Shown one piece after another: positions 6,559 to 10,207 of a stretch of 10,207 nt of DNA. A model generated the notes under the pieces. That model worked only from the letters and a program-made list of their open reading frames with translations. It was not told the DNA's origin and did no database searches. Position 1 is the first letter of the stretch; every line of letters begins with the position of its first letter. The stretch comes from Planctomycetota bacterium (GTDB lineage Bacteria; Planctomycetota; DG-23; SLPQ01). A program made the translations under genes and the position numbers. The stretch covers positions 1-10,207 of the forward strand of contig JAGHCE010000198.1 in the NCBI GenBank assembly GCA_021160625.1, in the 5' to 3' direction.

Positions 6559-6605
6559 ACACAAAAAGCAGTTACAGCTGACCGAGTGGCCACGCCTCCA
6601 CACTG

Positions 6606-6621
6606 AATATCGGATATTATA
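6606..6621 (-). promoter_or_regulatory. Palindrome overlapping a second TATAAT box
   Basis: AATATC-G-GATATT (6606-6618) is a perfect inverted repeat overlapping minus-strand TATAAT at 6621-6616. Just upstream, 6629-6634 and 6642-6647 form GTGCCC/GGGCAC with a 7-nt loop. Either could be an operator; the second could also be a leader hairpin if transcription starts near 6651. Confidence 0.45.
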
Positions 6622-6657
6622 CAATTCTGTGCCCAATAAAGGGGCACGCAATTTGCC

Positions 6658-6666
6658 ATTATAGCA
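6658..6666 (-). promoter_or_regulatory. Candidate extended -10 promoter of the BMC operon
   Basis: On the minus strand TGCTATAAT is a perfect extended -10 (TGnTATAAT); the -35 at 17 nt (CTTCGC) is poor, which extended -10 promoters tolerate. It sits inside an inverted repeat CCATT-N5-AATGG (6656-6670). Transcription would start near 6651, giving a leader of about 180 nt before the first shell gene. Confidence 0.5.
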
Positions 6667-6959
6667 ATGGTCGGGTATCGGCGAAGGATAAAATACAAAA
6701 AAAGATACTTTTTTTACCGTGCCCGGCGAGTTGCCTGCCAGTAGATATTGGAAGGCCGCGCATATGCAACAATTTGAAAGCGGTGGCGGTTTGCTGCTTT
6801 GCCTGTGATGGCTCTGCGGCCCTCCGGTGCAATAATAGTACAAAATGACGTCGCCGCGTGTATCAGCGTTGCCGGAGAGTCATTGACACAACATCGGCTG
6901 CCCCCGCGGGGCGTGAATCGAGGTCGATCACCCTGGAAATGCGTATGGGCAACGCGGTT

Positions 6960-8501
6960 TCAGTGCTTTGTTCGGCCAACTCCCGCCTTTTTTTGTGCTT
7001 TCTCATCGTACATCATATCGTCGGCGGCGGCGATGGTGGTGGTGACGTCACCGGCGGTGCTGCTTGCCCAGCCGACGGAGAGGTCCACGGCGGGGCCGTT
7101 TTCGAGTTCGATATCGGCCCTTTCGATAAGGATGTTTTTCCTTATTCGCTTGGAGACGGCCCGACACTCCCGAGCGGTGGCCTGCGGCAGGAGTATTATG
7201 AACTCATCCCCGCCCCACCTGGCGACGGTGTCGCTTTCGCGCACGCTTTTGAGGAGAAGCCCCGCCACCAGGATGAGGACTTCGTCGCCCTTCTGGTGGC
7301 CGAGGCGGTCGTTTACCTTCTTGAAATCGTCTATGTCAATCACTACTATGCCGATCGGATGGTGGTGACGGGAGGCGCGTTTGAGCTCCTTGTTGAGGAT
7401 TTCCTCGAACATTCTCCTGTTTGCCAGACCCGTGAGGGAATCAGTCCTCGCGAGAACCGCCAGCTTGGCGTTGGCGGTTCTGAGCTCGTGGGTTTTCTCC
7501 CGTACGGCGACCTCGAGTCTCTCGGCCAGCGATGCGAGTTCCCGGCGCAGGAGTTGCTCGCGCGTCACGTCCTCGAGGACGATGAGTGTCCCGCCCGGGG
7601 TGAAGTCGGCGGAGACTATCGGCGAGAAACGGGCATGGTAGATGTTGTGTATCTTGCCGTCGTCGCGGTTTTCTATGGTCGTTTCGCCTTCCCACCCGCC
7701 CAGGTTCCGGACTGCCCGGATGCACAGGTCGCCGATCCGACCAAATACGGAGTCGGTTTCCAGGCGCCTGCCGACGGCCTCTTGAGTGCGGATGGCGAAA
7801 ACCCCGCAGGCCCTTGGGTTTATGTACGTGACCGTGCGGGAGCTGTCGACGACGACGATGGCGTCCGCGATTGTCTCGAGGATGAGCCTGTGCTGCGCAC
7901 CAATCGGCTCCGGGGGCTTTCCGGCAGGCCCGGATTCACCGGAAGCGGCCGCCGGGACCAGGGGCGGCGCTTTGGCCGGCTGCGAAGGGTCGTCCGGCGC
8001 CGGGAATATCTCGAAGGCGCAGTCGCCCTCACTCGGGCCGGGGATCATGGCGCTCGTCATACTCCTTGCCGTGATGCGGGAGACGGCCTGCTGTGAGAAG
8101 AGCCTCAGTGGGCATATTCTCGGGAGGCCTTCCCGGGCGAGGAGATCGCAGTGAGGCCGATAGATGCAGGCCTCGGCCGGGAAGGTGACGCCGATGTGTC
8201 CGTCGGGGGTTTCGGTGATTATCGCGGCTTCGGGGTCGCCCAGACCGGCGCTCTCACAGTTTGCCAGGTAGCAGTGCAGGGCTCGAACGGGGTCGGTTAT
8301 CGGGCAGGCCCCGGTATTCTCCGCGAGGAAGCCCTCCAGGCAGGTCCGTGCCACGGCTCGCCAGGCGTCCTCCACGACTCCGATCGGGCCGCCGGGCAGC
8401 ACTGCGGCAGCTTTGGCAAGGGCAACGAATAAATCCCCTATGACGCCGGAGAGACGCCCTGGTTTGATAAGGGAATGGGGGTTACCCCTCGGTGCCCCCA
8501 T
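6960..8501 (-). CDS. Diguanylate cyclase with Cys-rich N-terminal domain, PAS and GGDEF
   Basis: A protein of about 513 residues (numbering here from the ATG at 8507, two codons earlier). The GGDEF domain (about 348-510) has DSLTGLANRRMFEE and an intact WGGDEF (431-436), so it should make c-di-GMP from GTP. RESD (423-426) five residues before GGDEF is a complete RxxD inhibitory site. Residues about 205-318 are a PAS domain (ILETIADAIVVVDSSRTVTY, PGGTLIVLEDVTRE), followed by a coiled-coil linker (319-347). Residues 1-165 hold eight cysteines (56, 68, 79, 84, 114, 120, 132, 163) and no membrane segment, suggesting a cytoplasmic metal, Fe-S or redox sensor; the GDCAFEIF end vaguely recalls V4R domains. 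The start at 8501 is preferred because GGGAGG (8513-8508) is then 6 nt away instead of touching the ATG. It lies upstream of the BMC operon on the same strand, 489 bp apart. Confidence 0.92.
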   Translation of the reverse strand: MGAPRGNPHSLIKPGRLSGVIGDLFVALAKAAAVLPGGPIGVVEDAWRAVARTCLEGFLAENTGACPITDPVRALHCYLANCESAGLGDPEAAIITETPDGHIGVTFPAEACIYRPHCDLLAREGLPRICPLRLFSQQAVSRITARSMTSAMIPGPSEGDCAFEIFPAPDDPSQPAKAPPLVPAAASGESGPAGKPPEPIGAQHRLILETIADAIVVVDSSRTVTYINPRACGVFAIRTQEAVGRRLETDSVFGRIGDLCIRAVRNLGGWEGETTIENRDDGKIHNIYHARFSPIVSADFTPGGTLIVLEDVTREQLLRRELASLAERLEVAVREKTHELRTANAKLAVLARTDSLTGLANRRMFEEILNKELKRASRHHHPIGIVVIDIDDFKKVNDRLGHQKGDEVLILVAGLLLKSVRESDTVARWGGDEFIILLPQATARECRAVSKRIRKNILIERADIELENGPAVDLSVGWASSTAGDVTTTIAAADDMMYDEKAQKKAGVGRTKH

Positions 8502-8650
8502 CGCCATCCTCCCTGTAAACTAAAGCCCCGTCTTGAGCAGGCCGATATCTCTCACTGGGGCTGTTCTCAAAAATGTGACCGGCTCATACTGGAATATAAC
8601 CCGATTTGCAGGCGGTGGCAAGTCCGCCGTTGGGGGGAAAGGCTGAGAAA
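8502..8650. other. Divergent intergenic region between cyclase and yjbQ-like gene
   Basis: Holds an inverted repeat AGCCCC (8524-8529) / GGGGCT (8557-8562) in the cyclase leader and a short GGCGG/CCGCC stem near 8613-8630 before the plus-strand gene. On the minus strand TTGAGA with a weak TATCGG at 17 nt is a possible cyclase promoter. No strong plus-strand promoter is visible. Confidence 0.3.
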
Positions 8651-9082
8651 ATGGATATCTCAACGGAAATAGTCGCCTTGGACACGAAGGCCGGGTTTGG
8701 CGTCGTGGACATTACCGATCGCGTGGAAAGGCTGGTGGACACGAGCCGCTTGGATTTCGGCTCGGTTGCGCTTTTCGTTGTGGGTTCGACGGCCGCGCTG
8801 ACGACCGTTGAATACGAGCCGGGCCTCGTCGCCGATCTTGAGGCGCTTTTCGAGGCGATTGCGCCCGAGAGCGGGACGTATCGTCATGACGAGCGCTGGC
8901 ATGACGGCAACGGCCACAGCCACGTGAGGGCCTCGCTTGTGGGGCCGTCGCTGGTGATACCGTTCCTCAACGGCCGGCTGACCCTGGGGCAGTGGCAGCA
9001 GGTGGTGCTTATTGATCTCGACGTGCCGAGCCGCCACAGGGAGATTATCTGCCAGATTATGGGCAAGAGAACGCGGGAATAG
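8651..9082 (+). CDS. YjbQ/UPF0047 family protein
   Basis: A 143-residue protein of the YjbQ (UPF0047) family, small cytoplasmic proteins forming trimers; thiamin phosphate synthase activity has been reported for some members, but the physiological role is unsettled. Signatures: GSTAALTTVEYEPGL (45-59), RWHDGNGHSHVRA (82-94) with the conserved histidines, and LGQWQQVVLIDLD (112-124) followed by SRHR. Its length is normal for the family. The ATG at 8651 follows a GGGGGAAAGG stretch, with AAAGG 8 nt upstream; the frame extends to 8606 but that part is not family sequence. It is transcribed away from the diguanylate cyclase and towards the HU gene, and ends just before a strong hairpin. No thiamin gene is nearby. 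Confidence 0.93.
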   Translation: MDISTEIVALDTKAGFGVVDITDRVERLVDTSRLDFGSVALFVVGSTAALTTVEYEPGLVADLEALFEAIAPESGTYRHDERWHDGNGHSHVRASLVGPSLVIPFLNGRLTLGQWQQVVLIDLDVPSRHREIICQIMGKRTRE

Positions 9083-9086
9083 ACAA

Positions 9087-9118
9087 AAGGGAAGTGCACG
9101 TTACAGTGCACTTCCCTT
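9087..9118. terminator. Strong hairpin between convergent yjbQ-like and HU genes
   Basis: AAGGGAAGTGCAC (9087-9099) and its exact complement (9106-9118) form a 13-bp stem with a 6-nt GTTACA loop, starting 4 bp after the yjbQ-like stop. A T-run is lacking on the plus strand, but on the minus strand the hairpin is followed by TTTTG from the same repeat, so it may end transcription from both sides. Confidence 0.65.
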
Positions 9119-9277
9119 CAAGTCAGATTGAACCGCCCAGGAGAATCAGCAGCCTGAACCGGCCCGGAGAGTTCGCCGCCGGACGGTCCGACTGCCGGAA
9201 TGAATAAGGTCTTCCTTCGCAGAGCGTCTCGCGCCGCGTCACACCGTATTCCAAGGAGGTTCTCCGGACACGTCCTC

Positions 9278-9547
9278 TTACAGAGACTCCTTGAGGGCTT
9301 TGCCGGCCTTGAAACCTACTGTCTTCGAAGCCTGGATTTGAATCACTTCCCCGGTCCGCGGATTTCTACCCGTGCGGGCCTTCCTGTTGCGGACGGTAAA
9401 AGTACCGAAACCCACCAGCCGCACGTCCTCTCCATTTTGGAGCGAGCCACCGATTGCCGCGAGCGTTGCGTTGACGGCCGCCTCGGCCTCGGTCTTCGAC
9501 ATACCGATCTTCCCGGCTACACTTTCAACCAGATCTCCCTTTGTCAC
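9278..9547 (-). CDS. HU/IHF-family nucleoid DNA-binding protein
   Basis: An 89-residue HU-type protein, the usual length. The dimerisation part reads TKGDLVESVAGKIGMSKTEAEAA, then VRLVGFGTFTVR, the DNA-binding beta arm (about 52-74) with KARTGRNPRTGEV including the intercalating proline 63, and a closing FKAGKALKESL. HU dimers bend and compact DNA. The start is taken as GTG at 9547 rather than GTG at 9556: it gives the standard HU N-terminus and places the GAGGGGG sequence about 8 nt away instead of next to the start codon. The plain RNP arm tip does not by itself decide between HU and IHF subunit. The gene stands alone, with its own promoter, convergent with the yjbQ-like gene. Confidence 0.95.
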   Translation of the reverse strand: MTKGDLVESVAGKIGMSKTEAEAAVNATLAAIGGSLQNGEDVRLVGFGTFTVRNRKARTGRNPRTGEVIQIQASKTVGFKAGKALKESL

Positions 9548-9585
9548 CAAAATCACCCCCTCTCAATTCCAAGCGAAATGGGCTA

Positions 9586-9603
9586 TTCCTCCGTGACGAG
9601 GAA
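9586..9603 (-). promoter_or_regulatory. Hairpin in the HU leader
   Basis: TTCCTC (9586-9591) and GAGGAA (9598-9603) form a perfect 6-bp stem with a 6-nt loop in the predicted HU 5' leader. In the transcript the GGAGGAA strand resembles an SD but sits too far (about 40 nt) from the start; it might affect stability or translation. Confidence 0.35.
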
Positions 9604-9618
9604 CAAGAAAAGCGTCTG

Positions 9619-9648
9619 AATATATAAGTACACCGCAAAATCTGTCAA
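9619..9648 (-). promoter_or_regulatory. Promoter of the HU gene
   Basis: On the minus strand a perfect TTGACA (9648-9643) is followed by an 18-nt spacer and TATATT (9624-9619), within an AT-rich patch. Transcription would start near 9612, about 65 nt before the HU start. This is the best sigma-70-type promoter in the window. Confidence 0.7.
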
Positions 9649-9654
9649 GGAAAT

Positions 9655-9975
9655 TTGCCGCCAAAGCCGAAAAAATGCGGGGTTAGCGCCACCCGGAGGT
9701 GTCGCCGGACACCTGTGCAAGTCGCTTTCAAAGCCCAGCCCGGGAACGTGAGCGGGGCCCCGCCGGGCGTCTGCCGGTGCCTGAAACACCACTTCTACCT
9801 TGTGCAGTCGGACCGGCTCACTTACGATTGTTACCCTGTGCAGCGTACCGGCCGCGCCGATGCTGACTGGTGTGCACTTATCTTCAAGAAGTGTGCCGCC
9901 TGGGCCGCAGGACCTGGCCCCTCCAGGCCGGCCGGCGCACCGCCCGGCACCGTCCGAAAGACCCTAAGTGCGTGA
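9655..9975 (+). CDS. Hypothetical small Cys-rich protein, uncertain
   Basis: I do not recognise this ORF. It starts at TTG 9655 (AAGG 4 nt upstream) and codes for 106 residues with seven cysteines (8, 16, 40, 42, 59, 73, 80). It has a CRCLKHH cluster (40-46) and a mixed, protein-like middle (HHFYLVQSDRLTYDCYPVQ, DWCALIFKKCAAW), followed by a Gly/Pro/Ala-rich end. About two thirds of third codon positions are G or C. Supporting its reality, its TGA overlaps the GTG of the DUF2085 gene as GTGA, a common sign of coupled translation. Against it are the TTG start, the modest SD, and the fact that it begins only 7 bp from the HU -35 box, so it would need a promoter within the HU leader. If real, a metal-binding or redox protein is possible. 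No signal peptide or membrane segment is visible. Confidence 0.45.
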   Translation: MPPKPKKCGVSATRRCRRTPVQVAFKAQPGNVSGAPPGVCRCLKHHFYLVQSDRLTYDCYPVQRTGRADADWCALIFKKCAAWAAGPGPSRPAGAPPGTVRKTLSA

Positions 9976-10207
9976 GACCAGTGGAAGTCATCTACTACAT
10001 ATTTCACGGGCTCTGTCACCAGATACCATCGAGGGAACTGGCCGCCGGCGGTTTCAGGATGCCGATGTGCGCCAGGTGCGCGGGTATGTACACGGGTTTC
10101 CTCGTGGCGCTGGCGGCGTTTCTCGTGGTGGGGCGAAGACACCGGGGCGCGCCGAGGGGCGCGTTTGTGGGCCTTTCCTGTGCGGCGTTTGCGGTGTTTC
10201 TCGGGGA
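9972..10207 (+). CDS. DUF2085 family membrane protein, N-terminal part
   Basis: Open to the window end; about 78 residues visible. It has the DUF2085 signature: FHGLCHQIPSRE (Cys15-His16) and MPMCARCAGMYTGF (Cys33 and Cys36 as a CxxC pair), followed by hydrophobic segments (GFLVALAAFLVVG and GLSCAAFAVFLG) that should span the inner membrane. The function of the family is unknown; the conserved Cys/His set suggests metal binding. The start could be GTG 9972, giving a 4-base GTGA overlap with the preceding ORF, or GTG 9981; both keep the whole motif, and neither has a clear SD. Confidence 0.85.
   Translation, partial: MRPVEVIYYIFHGLCHQIPSRELAAGGFRMPMCARCAGMYTGFLVALAAFLVVGRRHRGAPRGAFVGLSCAAFAVFLG

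Larger units (their letters stand above)
6471..6959 (-). other. AT-rich control region upstream of the BMC operon
   Basis: About 490 bp with no credible gene. From the right: a small GC hairpin (6900-6912, GCCCC/GGGGC, loop CGC) 48 bp past the diguanylate cyclase stop; a perfect A7G/CT7 stem (6697-6704 and 6708-6715); then the promoter/palindrome cluster at 6545-6670; then a leader of about 75 bp. Base composition is much lower in GC than the flanking genes, fitting regulatory DNA. No known riboswitch could be recognised. Confidence 0.6.

Noticed and set aside
6471..6698. In-frame upstream extension of the CcmP-like gene (about 76 more residues)
   Set aside because: The added residues have no BMC similarity, cover the AT-rich promoter cluster, and family alignment begins at the ATG at 6470.
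6697..6715. A7G/CT7 stem as a terminator of the cyclase gene
   Set aside because: A pure A-T stem with a 3-nt loop is weak and lies about 245 bp beyond the stop codon.
6553..6843. 96-codon minus-strand frame in the control region
   Set aside because: Composition is not protein-like, no SD fits, and it runs through the palindromic promoter cluster.
6721..6860. Possible c-di-GMP (GEMM) riboswitch ahead of the BMC operon
   Set aside because: Minus-strand pieces such as GGCAAAGC and GCAAACC recall the motif, but they are in the wrong order and the GAAA tetraloop and receptor helix are missing.
6858..8096. 412-codon plus-strand open frame
   Set aside because: It lies opposite the diguanylate cyclase, has no recognisable domains, and reflects high GC on the complementary strand.
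9119..9277. Possible tRNA or small RNA between the hairpin and HU
   Set aside because: No cloverleaf arms, T-loop motif or promoter could be found.

Overview
GC-rich bacterial DNA whose centre is a compact bacterial microcompartment (BMC) operon. Most genes lie on the minus strand and many have good Shine-Dalgarno (SD) sequences. The gene set (three BMC-P pentamer paralogues, class II aldolase, CoA-acylating aldehyde dehydrogenase) resembles the sugar-phosphate/lactaldehyde compartments known from Planctomycetes and Verrucomicrobia (PVM and PVM-like types). The host is probably an environmental bacterium of that kind of lineage, but no phylogenetic marker here allows a firm assignment.

Layout, left to right. 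1-1134 (-): an SPFH/band-7 membrane protein gene with two frame breaks, cut by the window edge. 1293-1619 (-): small excisionase/MerR-type HTH protein. About 1695-1797: a palindromic, MITE/REP-like repeat. 1823-6470 (-): an eight-gene BMC operon, transcribed right to left as CcmP/CsoS1D-like gated tandem shell protein, BMC-H hexamer, BMC-P, aldehyde dehydrogenase, PduT-like tandem shell protein with a candidate Fe-S cysteine, BMC-P, BMC-P, class II aldolase. 6471-6959: AT-rich control region with three TATAAT boxes, each in or touching an inverted repeat. 6960-8501 (-): diguanylate cyclase with a Cys-rich N-terminal domain and a PAS domain. 8651-9082 (+): YjbQ/UPF0047 protein. 9087-9118: strong hairpin between convergent genes. 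9278-9547 (-): HU-family protein with its promoter. 9655-9975 (+): an uncertain Cys-rich small ORF whose stop overlaps, as GTGA, the start of a DUF2085 membrane protein (9972 to the window end).

How it may work (inference): the aldolase would cleave a deoxysugar phosphate such as fuculose-1-phosphate or rhamnulose-1-phosphate to DHAP and lactaldehyde. The aldehyde dehydrogenase would oxidise the aldehyde to an acyl-CoA inside the shell. The dehydrogenase (N-terminus) and aldolase (C-terminus) both carry helix-like tails resembling encapsulation peptides. No phosphotransacylase (PduL), alcohol dehydrogenase, kinase or dedicated sugar regulator is present in the operon, so those steps must be encoded elsewhere or the pathway differs. 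The least familiar elements are the two different tandem shell proteins in so small an operon, the palindromic promoter array, the Cys-rich sensor on the diguanylate cyclase, and the small Cys-rich ORF.
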